Source of the DNA: Chloroflexota bacterium
GTDB taxonomy: Bacteria; Chloroflexota; Limnocylindria; QHBO01
Length of the DNA stretch: 7,343 nt
Direction of reading: 5' to 3'
NCBI GenBank assembly: GCA_005880165.1
Contig: VBJP01000111.1
Location: forward strand, 1 to 7,343
Within the stretch, counting starts at the first letter, position 1; every line of letters starts with the position of its first letter. The position numbers and the translations under genes were made by a program. A model generated the notes under the pieces. The model saw only the letters and a program-made list of their open reading frames with translations. It ran no database searches and was not told where the DNA came from. Below are positions 1 through 6,052 of the stretch, piece by piece.

Positions 1-1218
1 TGGCCCGCCGCCCTGACGCTCGGCGCGATCGTCGCTCCCACCGATGCCCTGGCGGCCACCTCCGTCTTCCGCCGCGTCGGCGTGCCCCGCCTGATCATCA
101 CCATCATCGAGGGCGAGGCCCTCTTCAACGATGCCACCGCCTTGATCGCGTACCGCACAGCGGTCATCGCGACGGTCAGCGGGAGCTTCGTCCTGGCCAG
201 CGCCCTCACCGGGTTCGCGATCACCGCGATCGGCGGGATCGCGGTGGGGTACTTGGTGGGCCGCGCTTCGGTGGAAATCCTGCGGCACGTGGACGATCCG
301 CCGGTGGAGGTCATCATCTCGCTGCTGATCCCGTTCGCGGCCTACCTGCCGGCCGACCGGGCGGGGATGTCGGGCGTGTTGGCGGTGGTGACGGCCGGCT
401 TCATCATCGGCCGCCGGCTGGGAACCGTTCTGTCGCCCAGCAGCCGGACGATGTGGTTCGTCACCTGGAAGATGGTCGGATTCGTCCTCAATGGGTTCGC
501 CTTCGTCCTGATCGGACTGAAGCTGCCCGACATCCTCACCGGCGTCGCCAACCGGCCGCCACTGCGGGTCTTTGGCGTCGCCGCCCTGGTCTGCGGCGTG
601 GCCCTCGGGGCTCGCCTCCTCTGGGTCTACGCGTCAGGCCTGCTGCCGGGGTCGCCGCGCCGGCGGATTGCCAGGCGCGATCCGCGGCTCGCCTGGCGGC
701 TGACGTTCCTGGCCGGCTGGACAGGGCTGCGCGGTGCGGTCTCGCTGGCTGCCGCGCTGGCGCTGCCCGTCACCTTCCCGGAGCATGACCTGATCCTGCT
801 GCTCACCTTCGCGGTCATCCTCGTGACCCTGGTTGGGCAGGGGCTGACGTTACCGATGGTGGCCAGGTGGACAGCCTGGGATGGCGTCGAAGTTGAGGGG
901 GCCAGCGGCGAGGCGGAGTTCGCGAGGGCGACGATGTACCAGGTCGGGCTCGACGCGATCAGGGGCGCTCGCCCAAAGTGGCCCGGGCATCAGCCGCTAT
1001 TGGATCGGCTGGAGTCCAGCCTTCGGGACCGCACTGAGCACCTGGCCACGGAGGATCCGGGCGAGACTGCCGAACGGCGCCAGGAGCGGCTTGAGCACGA
1101 GGAGATTCAAGCGGGAGTCATCAACGCGCAGCGGGCAGCGATGATCGAGCTCCGCGAGGCGGGCGAGATCAACGACTCGACCCTCCGCACCATCGAACGC
1201 GAGCACCTGGTGCGGTAG
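1..1218 (+). CDS. CPA1-family Na+/H+ antiporter, 3' portion (5' end outside window)
   Basis: Integral membrane cation/proton exchanger expected to swap Na+ (or K+) for H+ across the cytoplasmic membrane. The frame is open from base 1, so the true start lies upstream; 405 residues are visible. The family's ion-binding core is present: GAIVAPTDA at residues 8-16 (Asp15 in a discontinuous helix) and EGEALFNDATAL at 37-48 with the Asn43-Asp44 pair. Several hydrophobic spans follow, including SGVLAVVTAGFIIGRR near 124-139. The conserved WTGLRGAVSLAAALALP helix lies at 240-256 with Arg244, and the last membrane span ends near residue 287. A charged, helical cytoplasmic tail with Glu/Arg-rich stretches (about 300-400) closes the protein. 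The tail ends abruptly as IEREHLVR, whereas related proteins usually continue with about eight more acidic/Leu residues. The stop codon falls in DNA that is antisense to a reductase relic, suggesting truncation. Family assignment is firm; the exact ion is not knowable from this fragment. Confidence 0.9.
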   Translation, partial: WPAALTLGAIVAPTDALAATSVFRRVGVPRLIITIIEGEALFNDATALIAYRTAVIATVSGSFVLASALTGFAITAIGGIAVGYLVGRASVEILRHVDDPPVEVIISLLIPFAAYLPADRAGMSGVLAVVTAGFIIGRRLGTVLSPSSRTMWFVTWKMVGFVLNGFAFVLIGLKLPDILTGVANRPPLRVFGVAALVCGVALGARLLWVYASGLLPGSPRRRIARRDPRLAWRLTFLAGWTGLRGAVSLAAALALPVTFPEHDLILLLTFAVILVTLVGQGLTLPMVARWTAWDGVEVEGASGEAEFARATMYQVGLDAIRGARPKWPGHQPLLDRLESSLRDRTEHLATEDPGETAERRQERLEHEEIQAGVINAQRAAMIELREAGEINDSTLRTIEREHLVR

Positions 1219-1376
1219 CGCAGATACACCACGCCGTTGCCGAAGCGGCGCTGGTCCAGGGGCTCCAGCGGCAAGGAATGCACCTCCTCATCGGGCTCAG
1301 CCCAGTCGAAGCTGCCATCCTTGTCCGCCACGTAGCCGTCCAGCGACGTGATCGCGGAATAGATCAGCTTCGCCAT
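1209..1376 (-). pseudogene. Internally deleted relic of a dihydrofolate-reductase-like (RibD C-terminal domain) gene
   Basis: The frame starts at ATG 1376, six bases after the dioxygenase stop. It reads MAKLIYSAITSLDGYVADKD and continues FDWAEPDEEVH (to residue 33), the typical N-terminus of the small reductases often annotated 'dihydrofolate reductase family protein'. It then jumps to LDQRRFGNGVVYLRYR (residues 40-55), the typical extreme C-terminus of the same family. Intact members run roughly 180-200 residues, so about 120-140 central residues, including most of the NADPH-binding fold, are missing. The join lies near bases 1270-1280 and is in frame. Past residue 56 the frame has no stop of its own and runs antisense into the antiporter tail until a TGA at 1107-1109; that extension is not reductase-like. 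I infer a decayed, non-functional gene. Recognition of both ends is good; a short functional peptide is unlikely. Confidence 0.7.
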
Positions 1377-1382
1377 GCGCGC

Positions 1383-2264
1383 TCAGGCCTTGACGGGGAC
1401 GGTGAGAGCCACCAACAGCCCGGAGTCGATGCTTCCGGTGATCGTGCCCAGCTGATGCGCGCCGCCATCGTCGCCGAAAACGTTGTCCCTCGCGAGGCTC
1501 ACCTGGCTCAGGTTCTGGACGCTCTGGCTGTAGCCATCGGTCGCGTAGACCTGGTCGCAAATGGCCTTTGGCAGCGCGATCTGCGAGGTCGCCAGTCGCC
1601 CAGAGGCGGCCGCCGCCTTGTCCAGGCTCGGGTAGACCTCGAAGTGGATGTGCGGCCATCGGCCGGCATAGCAGGCCGGGAAGATGCTCTGGAAGGCCGC
1701 GAGGCCGTTCGCATCCGTCGACTGCACGCCGCGGAGGTAGTTTTCGCCCGTGACGCCCTGGCTGTAGAGGGAATATCGGCCCTCGCGATCGCAATGCCAC
1801 GCGTAGACGGCGGCATCCGCGAGCGGGGCACAGCTCTTGGCCTGGTCCTGGATGGTCAGGTTGATGAGTAGTGGAATGCCGGCCGCGACACCGGATGCAC
1901 TGCCGAAGCTGGAGCGAATGTCCTTGCGAACCACGCCACTCTGGTTCAGCACGTCCGGCCCGTTCGAGCCGTCTCCCGGATAGGGCCCGGCGGTCTCCTC
2001 CGGGATGGTCGTGCAGTCTGCTGCGACAGCAGAGCCCGATGCGCCCGACGTGCTCGCGGTTCCCGAGCTCGCGGCGTTGCCGGTCGGCAGGCATGCGGCA
2101 AGCGCGAGCAGGCTGGCGCTCGTGGTCGCCACACCCAGCAGCTTGAGGAGCTGACGCCTGGCCATCACGGTCTCGAGGTCGAAGGCCAGTCCCTGGTCGA
2201 AGATCGGCTCATCCTGGTTGGCGAGCGGCCGGCCCTGGAAGGTTCTCAGGTCTCGAATGCTCAC
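1383..2264 (-). CDS. Exported intradiol ring-cleavage dioxygenase (protocatechuate/catechol dioxygenase-like)
   Basis: Non-haem Fe(III) enzyme of the intradiol family, which cleaves catechol-type rings between the two hydroxyl-bearing carbons; the substrate here is unknown. The protein has 293 residues from GTG 2264, chosen because AGAAGGAG lies 7 bases upstream. Residues 1-33 form a hydrophilic leader (RDLRTFQGRPLANQDEP...) of a type seen in family members. It is followed by a twin-arginine-like signal ARRQLLKLLG (35-44), a hydrophobic stretch and a lipobox-like LAAC ending at Cys58, then a Ser/Gly/Ala-rich linker to about residue 82. The catalytic domain has ETAGPYPGDG near 90-99, VYAWHCDREGRYS (153-165, iron-ligand Tyr164) and FPACYAGRWPHIHFEV (195-210, Tyr199, His205, His207). 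All four expected iron ligands are therefore present. It is probably secreted and perhaps lipid-anchored. It follows map on the same strand after 86 bases, with its own likely promoter, so it is probably not part of the ribosomal operon. Family call firm, substrate unassigned. Confidence 0.9.
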   Translation of the reverse strand: MSIRDLRTFQGRPLANQDEPIFDQGLAFDLETVMARRQLLKLLGVATTSASLLALAACLPTGNAASSGTASTSGASGSAVAADCTTIPEETAGPYPGDGSNGPDVLNQSGVVRKDIRSSFGSASGVAAGIPLLINLTIQDQAKSCAPLADAAVYAWHCDREGRYSLYSQGVTGENYLRGVQSTDANGLAAFQSIFPACYAGRWPHIHFEVYPSLDKAAAASGRLATSQIALPKAICDQVYATDGYSQSVQNLSQVSLARDNVFGDDGGAHQLGTITGSIDSGLLVALTVPVKA

Positions 2265-2271
2265 GCCGGGG

Positions 2272-2279
2272 CTCCTTCT
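2272..2279 (-). promoter_or_regulatory. Ribosome binding site deciding the dioxygenase GTG start
   Basis: Reading the minus strand, AGAAGGAG sits 7 bases before GTG 2264-2262, a near-perfect Shine-Dalgarno at ideal spacing. It favours this start over the internal ATG at 2165 (which would begin directly at the twin-arginine motif) and over longer upstream readings that would run back into map. Confidence 0.8.
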
Positions 2280-2287
2280 GGGAGAGC

Positions 2288-2329
2288 TGATTAGCCGATC
2301 CTGAACGTGGTTCCTGAGAGTTTGCTGAG
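2288..2329 (-). promoter_or_regulatory. Candidate dioxygenase promoter with 11-base direct repeat
   Basis: In the 86-base gap after map, the minus strand reads CTCAGCAAACT (2329-2319) directly followed by CTCAGGAACCA (2318-2308), matching at 8 of 11 positions. A weaker third TTCAGGA begins at 2306. A possible -10 element, TAATCA, lies at 2293-2288, about 17 bases after CAGGAA, placing a transcription start near 2281 and a leader of under 20 bases. Tandem repeats with an 11-base period near the -35 position are typical of OmpR/PhoB-type response regulators that activate promoters with a poor -35. The repeat is seen; the regulator and the promoter activity are inferred. Confidence 0.4.
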
Positions 2330-2350
2330 GCTCTGGCAAAAACTCCGCGT

Positions 2351-3124
2351 CTAGGCCTGGGTCAGCACCTCGGCGGCGCCATCGGTCACGGCGACGGTGT
2401 TCTCGAAATGGGCGGCCAGGCTGCCATCGGCGGTGACCACGGTCCAGCCGTCGTCGAGGAGCTGCACCTCGTCGCGCCCGAGCGTGAACATCGGCTCGAT
2501 GGCGAAGCACATTCCTGTCTCGATCCGCATCCCGGTCCCCGGTTTCCCGTAGTTGGGCACCGACGGTTCTTCGTGCATCTCGGTCCCGATCCCGTGGCCG
2601 ACGAACGGACGAACGACCCCGTACCCGTGACGGTGGGCGACCGCCTCGATGGCCGCACCCACGTCGCCCAGCCGGTTGCCGGGGAGGACGGCGGCGATCC
2701 CGGCCTCCATCCCCCTCCGCGTGGCGTCGATCAGCTCCTGAACCTGTCGGGATGCCGGACCGATGGACCAGGTTCGCGCGGCGTCGGCATGCCAGCCCTG
2801 CCAGATGCAGCCCACGTCCAGGCCGACAACGTCGCCCTCGTAGAGCCTGCGCCTCGGCGACGGGATGCCGTGCACGACCTCATCGTTGATCGAGGCGCAG
2901 ATCGAACGAGGGAACCCGCGGTAGCCCTTGAACGAGGGGACCGCCCCGGCGGCGCGGATCATCTGTTCGGCGACCGCGTCGAGGTCGGCGGTGGTGATTC
3001 CCGGCCGGAGCTCCCGGTGCAGCGCCTCGAGGACCTCCACGAGGATCAGGCCCGCGTGCCGCATGCGGGCGATCTCATCCGGACGCTTGATGGTGACCTC
3101 GCGCGGGCGCGCCGGCATTCCCAT
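2351..3124 (-). CDS. map: Type I methionine aminopeptidase
   Basis: Cytosolic metallopeptidase that removes the initiator Met from nascent proteins at the ribosome exit. The 257 residues match the usual type I length (about 250-265). The five metal ligands are all in place: Asp103 (GLDVG), Asp114 (HADAARTW), His177 (FVGHGIGTEMHEEP), Glu210 (FAIEPMF) and Glu241 (AHFENTVAVT). The substrate-binding His85 lies in NDEVVHGIPS. There is no N-terminal zinc-finger or SH3-binding extension. The chosen ATG at 3124 shares one base with the adk stop (TGATG) and has GGGTGG just upstream; a second ATG two codons later (3118) is an alternative that would change nothing important. It is the last recognisable spc-operon gene here; infA, rpmJ and rpsM do not follow. 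Confidence 0.96.
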   Translation of the reverse strand: MGMPARPREVTIKRPDEIARMRHAGLILVEVLEALHRELRPGITTADLDAVAEQMIRAAGAVPSFKGYRGFPRSICASINDEVVHGIPSPRRRLYEGDVVGLDVGCIWQGWHADAARTWSIGPASRQVQELIDATRRGMEAGIAAVLPGNRLGDVGAAIEAVAHRHGYGVVRPFVGHGIGTEMHEEPSVPNYGKPGTGMRIETGMCFAIEPMFTLGRDEVQLLDDGWTVVTADGSLAAHFENTVAVTDGAAEVLTQA

Positions 3125-3813
3125 CAGCCCACCCGCTGGCTCATGCCCAAGGCGTCGAGGACTCGCGCGGTGACCTCGTCGATTGCGCCTCGTCCGTCGA
3201 TGCGGGCCACCTTGCCGGCGCGCTCGTAGTGCGCGATCACCTCGAGCATCGGCGGCACCTGCTGGGCGAGGCGCGCGCGGACCACCTCCGGCTTGTCGTC
3301 CTCGCGCTGGATGAGCGGCGTACCGTCCTTGTCGCAGATCCCCGGCACGCGCGGCGGATCGGTGACCACGTGATAGGGCGTGCCGTCGGTGGGGCACACC
3401 CAGCGGCCGGAGACCCGCTCGACGAGCTCCTCCGACGGCACCTCGACGTAGACCACGCGGCTGATCGCCTCGCCCTGGCCCGCCAGCGTGGCGTCGAGCG
3501 CGCTGGCTTGAGCAACCGTGCGCGGGAAGCCGTCGAGGATCGCGCCGCGCGCTGCCTCCGGCTTCGCGAGCTCGTCCATGAACATGGCGATCGTCAGCTC
3601 GTCGGGGACAAGATCGCCACGCTCCATGTAGACCCTGGCCTTCTCGCCGAGCGGCGTCCCCTCGCGGGTCGCCTTGCGGAAGAGGTCTCCGCTCGCCAGG
3701 TGTGGCAGCCCCAGCCGCTCGCGGAGGATCTCCGCCTGGGTCCCCTTCCCCGCGCCGACGGCACCAACCAACAGGTAGATGCGCCGCGCCCCGGTCGAGG
3801 CGCCATGAGTCAC
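3124..3813 (-). CDS. adk: Adenylate kinase
   Basis: Catalyses ATP + AMP <-> 2 ADP in the cytosol. The protein has 229 residues, in the range of long-LID bacterial enzymes with a few extra residues at the N-terminus. The P-loop reads GAVGAGKGTQ (17-26), with Ala-Val where most family members have Pro-Pro; Lys23 is retained. The AMP-binding region follows (HLASGDLFR 38-46, LDGFPRT 93-99 with Arg98). The LID spans about 136-172 and carries Cys140-x2-Asp143 and Cys160-x2-Asp163 in place of the four-Cys zinc knuckle. QREDDKPEVVRARL (169-182) supplies the late catalytic arginines. The GTG start at 3813 overlaps the secY stop by four bases (GTGA), with GAGGG 9 bases upstream; no alternative upstream start is compatible with the frame and spacing. 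Location between secY and map is the classic one. Confidence 0.96.
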   Translation of the reverse strand: MTHGASTGARRIYLLVGAVGAGKGTQAEILRERLGLPHLASGDLFRKATREGTPLGEKARVYMERGDLVPDELTIAMFMDELAKPEAARGAILDGFPRTVAQASALDATLAGQGEAISRVVYVEVPSEELVERVSGRWVCPTDGTPYHVVTDPPRVPGICDKDGTPLIQREDDKPEVVRARLAQQVPPMLEVIAHYERAGKVARIDGRGAIDEVTARVLDALGMSQRVG

Positions 3814-5093
3814 CGGATGAAGCCCTCGTAGTGGCGCATCAGCATCTGGGCTTCGAGCTGTTTCATGGTCTCGACCACCACGCTCACCACGATGAGCATG
3901 CTGGTGCCGCCGAGCCGGAGGTTCTCCGTACCCGGAATGGCCGCGGCCACGAGCAGCGGGAGCACGGCGAGCGCCCCCAGGAAGAGCGCGCCACCCAGCG
4001 TGATCCGGTTGGTCACGCGTAACAGGAACTCCTCAGTGGGTCTTCCAGGACGGATGCCGGGAATGAACCCGCCGTTCTTGCGCAAGTAGTCCGCCGTCTG
4101 GTCAGGTTTGAACTGGAAGGCCGTGTAGAAGTAAGTGAAGAAGACGACCAGCATGAAGTAGAGGCTGCCATACACGATGGTGTTGCTCTGCGAAAGGTTC
4201 GTGCTGACCCACGTGGCGACGGTCTTGACCCAGTCGACGGTGCTCGTCGCGAAGTAGGTGGCGATCTGCGCCGGGAAGAGCAGGATGCTGATGGCGAAGA
4301 TGATGGGAATCACGCCCGCCATCGTCACCTTCAGCGGCAGGTACTGGGTCTGACCCTGGTACATGCGGCGCCCGCGCACCCGGCTGGCGTACTGCACCGG
4401 GATCCGACGCTGTCCCTCGTTGACCCACACCACGCCGGCGATCACCACGATGGCGATGATCACGAACGGGATGATCCGCAAGATGCCATCCGGTCCGGTG
4501 ATGATGGGTGCCGCCTGGTGCGGGATGCGCCCCACGATGCCCGCGAAAATGATGAAGCTGATGCCGTTGCCGAGCCCGCGCTCGCTGATCAGCTCGCCAA
4601 GCCACATCAGCAGGATCGTGCCCGCGGTGAACGAGAGCAGCAGGCTCAGGGTCTGGAAGCTGAAGAACGAGGCCGCGGGCAGGACCCCGGCGTTCTGGAG
4701 CAGGACCGTGAAGCCGTAGCCCTGGGCGAAGGCCATCGGCACCGTCAGCAGGCGCGTGTACTGGTTGAGCTTGTTGCGCCCGTATTCGCCCTCGCGCGAC
4801 AGCTCCATCAGGCTGGGGATCACCCCCTGCATGAGCTGCATGATGATGCTGGCGTTGATGTAGGGGTTCACCCCCATCCCCACGATCGACGCGGTCGCCA
4901 GGCCGCCTCCCGAGAAGAGGTCCAGCAGCCCCAGCAGCTGGTTGGATTTGAACAGGTTGGCGAGCTGGTCCTGGTTGACGTTAGGAACCGGGACGTTGGT
5001 GAGGATCCGGAAGATGAGCAGGATCCCGAGGGTGAAGAGGATCTTGCGGCGGATGTCCGGCGCGCGGAGGGCGGTGACGACCGAGTCGATCAC
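3810..5093 (-). CDS. secY: Preprotein translocase channel subunit SecY
   Basis: Core pore of the Sec translocon in the cytoplasmic membrane; it works with SecE, SecG and SecA to export or insert proteins. At 427 residues it is full length, with about ten hydrophobic spans. Conserved landmarks: the plug and TM2 region with GMGVNPYINASIIMQLM (72-88); the second signature LGELISERGLGNGISFIIFAG (165-185); the basic C4 loop EGQRRIPVQYASRVRGRR (226-243); and the C5 loop FKPDQTADYLRKNGGFIPGIRPG (328-350), whose Arg348 corresponds to the SecA-critical arginine known as R357 in E. coli. The C-terminus (MLMRHYEGFIR) is family-typical. The start is GTG 5093, immediately after the rplO TAA with no spacer, so translation is probably coupled to rplO; only a weak GCGAG precedes it. 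Confidence 0.97.
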   Translation of the reverse strand: MIDSVVTALRAPDIRRKILFTLGILLIFRILTNVPVPNVNQDQLANLFKSNQLLGLLDLFSGGGLATASIVGMGVNPYINASIIMQLMQGVIPSLMELSREGEYGRNKLNQYTRLLTVPMAFAQGYGFTVLLQNAGVLPAASFFSFQTLSLLLSFTAGTILLMWLGELISERGLGNGISFIIFAGIVGRIPHQAAPIITGPDGILRIIPFVIIAIVVIAGVVWVNEGQRRIPVQYASRVRGRRMYQGQTQYLPLKVTMAGVIPIIFAISILLFPAQIATYFATSTVDWVKTVATWVSTNLSQSNTIVYGSLYFMLVVFFTYFYTAFQFKPDQTADYLRKNGGFIPGIRPGRPTEEFLLRVTNRITLGGALFLGALAVLPLLVAAAIPGTENLRLGGTSMLIVVSVVVETMKQLEAQMLMRHYEGFIR

Positions 5094-5765
5094 TTAGGAC
5101 TCGCTCTCGCCTTCCGGTTCGGCCTCGTCTTCCGCGGCTGGCGCTTCTTCTGCCGGAGCCGATGCCTCATCCGGAGCCGATTCCTCCGCCTGCGCGTCGC
5201 CGGCAGCGACCTCCGCGTCCTCCACTGCCGCGTCTGCGCGTTGGCGCCTGCGCTTGGCAGGAGCCGCGCCATCGGTCTGGGAGATTTCAGTCGTCTCATC
5301 GACTGGCAGCCCCTCGGGCCAGCTGATGCGCTGCACCGCGCTGCCCGCTGCCTGCAACTTGTCGAGCGCCGAGCGGCTGAAGGCGTGGGCGTGAACGGTC
5401 ACGCCGGCCGGCGCGTCGCCGTTGCCCAGAACCTTCACAGGCAGCTTCGTGTCGCGCAGCAGGCCATCGTGGACGAGCACGTCCGGCGTGATCAGCGACC
5501 CTTTCTCCGCTCCGCTGAGCTTCGCCAGGTTGACCGGGGCGTATTCCACACGGAACCGATTCTTGAAGCCATGGAGCTTGGGCGTGCGGACGTGAAGCGG
5601 CGTCTGGCCACCCTCGAACCAGGCTGGAATGCCGCCACCGGTCCGGGACTTCTGGCCCTTGGTGCCGCGGCCGGCGGTCTTGCCCCGGCCGGATCCATGC
5701 CCTCGTCCCAGGCGGCGCGGCGGCTGGTGGGCTCCCGGCTTGGGACGCAGTTCGTGCAGCTTCAT
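5094..5765 (-). CDS. rplO: 50S ribosomal protein L15 with acidic C-terminal extension
   Basis: Late-assembly protein of the large subunit that binds 23S rRNA. Residues 1-148 are a complete L15: MKLHELRPKPGA, the Gly/Arg/Lys-rich RNA-binding segment RLGRGHGSGRGKTAGRGTKGQ (18-38), GGGIPAWFEGGQTPL (43-57), and the C-terminal domain ending near AFSRSALDKLQAAG (128-141). Residues ~149-223 are extra. They comprise a short linker, a basic cluster KRRRQR (171-176) and a 47-residue tail (177-223) with 18 Asp/Glu, no Lys/Arg, and many Ala, Pro and Ser. Total length is 223 against a usual ~145-150. The ATG at 5765 overlaps the rpmD stop (ATGA), with AGAGGA upstream. The tail is in frame to the TAA that touches secY, so it is genuine unless there is an assembly error. 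Confidence 0.95.
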   Translation of the reverse strand: MKLHELRPKPGAHQPPRRLGRGHGSGRGKTAGRGTKGQKSRTGGGIPAWFEGGQTPLHVRTPKLHGFKNRFRVEYAPVNLAKLSGAEKGSLITPDVLVHDGLLRDTKLPVKVLGNGDAPAGVTVHAHAFSRSALDKLQAAGSAVQRISWPEGLPVDETTEISQTDGAAPAKRRRQRADAAVEDAEVAAGDAQAEESAPDEASAPAEEAPAAEDEAEPEGESES

Positions 5766-6052
5766 GACCCCGAATCCTCTGACTTGGCAGGTCGCGCGGG
5801 TCCGGTCACCTCGAGCAGGAAGGCCACCCTTCGGATCATGCCGCGGTTCGCCGGCGTGTCGTCGACGTCGACCGTCTCGTGGAGCCGATGCAGCCCCAGC
5901 GCGCGGATGGTGCCACGCGCGGCCGCGTTGTGCCCGATGCTCGAGTGCACCCACGTCACGCGCAGTGTGCCGTCACGCTTCTCGCGCTGGTCTCCCTGGC
6001 CGCGTCGGCTGCGCTGGCCGCGCCCCTGCTGCTCCTCGCGCTTATCGGCCAC
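5762..6052 (-). CDS. rpmD: 50S ribosomal protein L30 with Arg/Gly/Gln-rich N-terminal extension
   Basis: Small 23S rRNA-binding protein of the large subunit. The L30 fold covers residues ~30-84: LRVTWVHSSIGHN (30-42), ARGTIRALGLHRLHETV (45-61), DTPANRGMIRRVAFLLEV (65-82). A normal bacterial L30 is about 60 residues; this one has 96 because of a 29-residue charged N-terminal leader (KREEQQGRGQRSRRGQG...) and a 12-residue tail. The start is GTG 6052, inside the last codons of rpsE (11-base overlap). It is the only usable start before the fold; the next in-frame GTG, at residue 32, would cut the first beta strand. The stop overlaps the rplO start by four bases. The identity is clear from the core and from its position between rpsE and rplO. 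Confidence 0.92.
   Translation of the reverse strand: MADKREEQQGRGQRSRRGQGDQREKRDGTLRVTWVHSSIGHNAAARGTIRALGLHRLHETVDVDDTPANRGMIRRVAFLLEVTGPARPAKSEDSGS

Noticed and set aside
1107..1208. Continuation of the reductase relic frame antisense through the antiporter tail
   Set aside because: Residues after LRYRT do not resemble the family and are antisense to a real coding sequence; the frame is open by chance.
1249..1270. Inverted repeat CGCTGG...CCAGCG between the convergent genes, considered as a bidirectional terminator
   Set aside because: The stem is only six pairs with a ten-base loop and no T-run on either side, and it lies in the reductase relic's coding sequence.
1278..1871. Plus-strand open frame of 197 codons antisense to the dioxygenase
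   Set aside because: The opposite strand encodes a dioxygenase with all four iron ligands; this frame has no domain of its own.
2334..2350. T-run after the map stop and TTGCCA at 2339-2334, considered as terminator and as -35 box
   Set aside because: No stem precedes the five T's, and the hexamer 17 bases after TTGCCA is CAGGAA, not a -10.
2408..3831. Two plus-strand open frames antisense to map and adk
   Set aside because: They mirror the codons of clearly real minus-strand genes, show no family motifs, and lack convincing ribosome binding sites.
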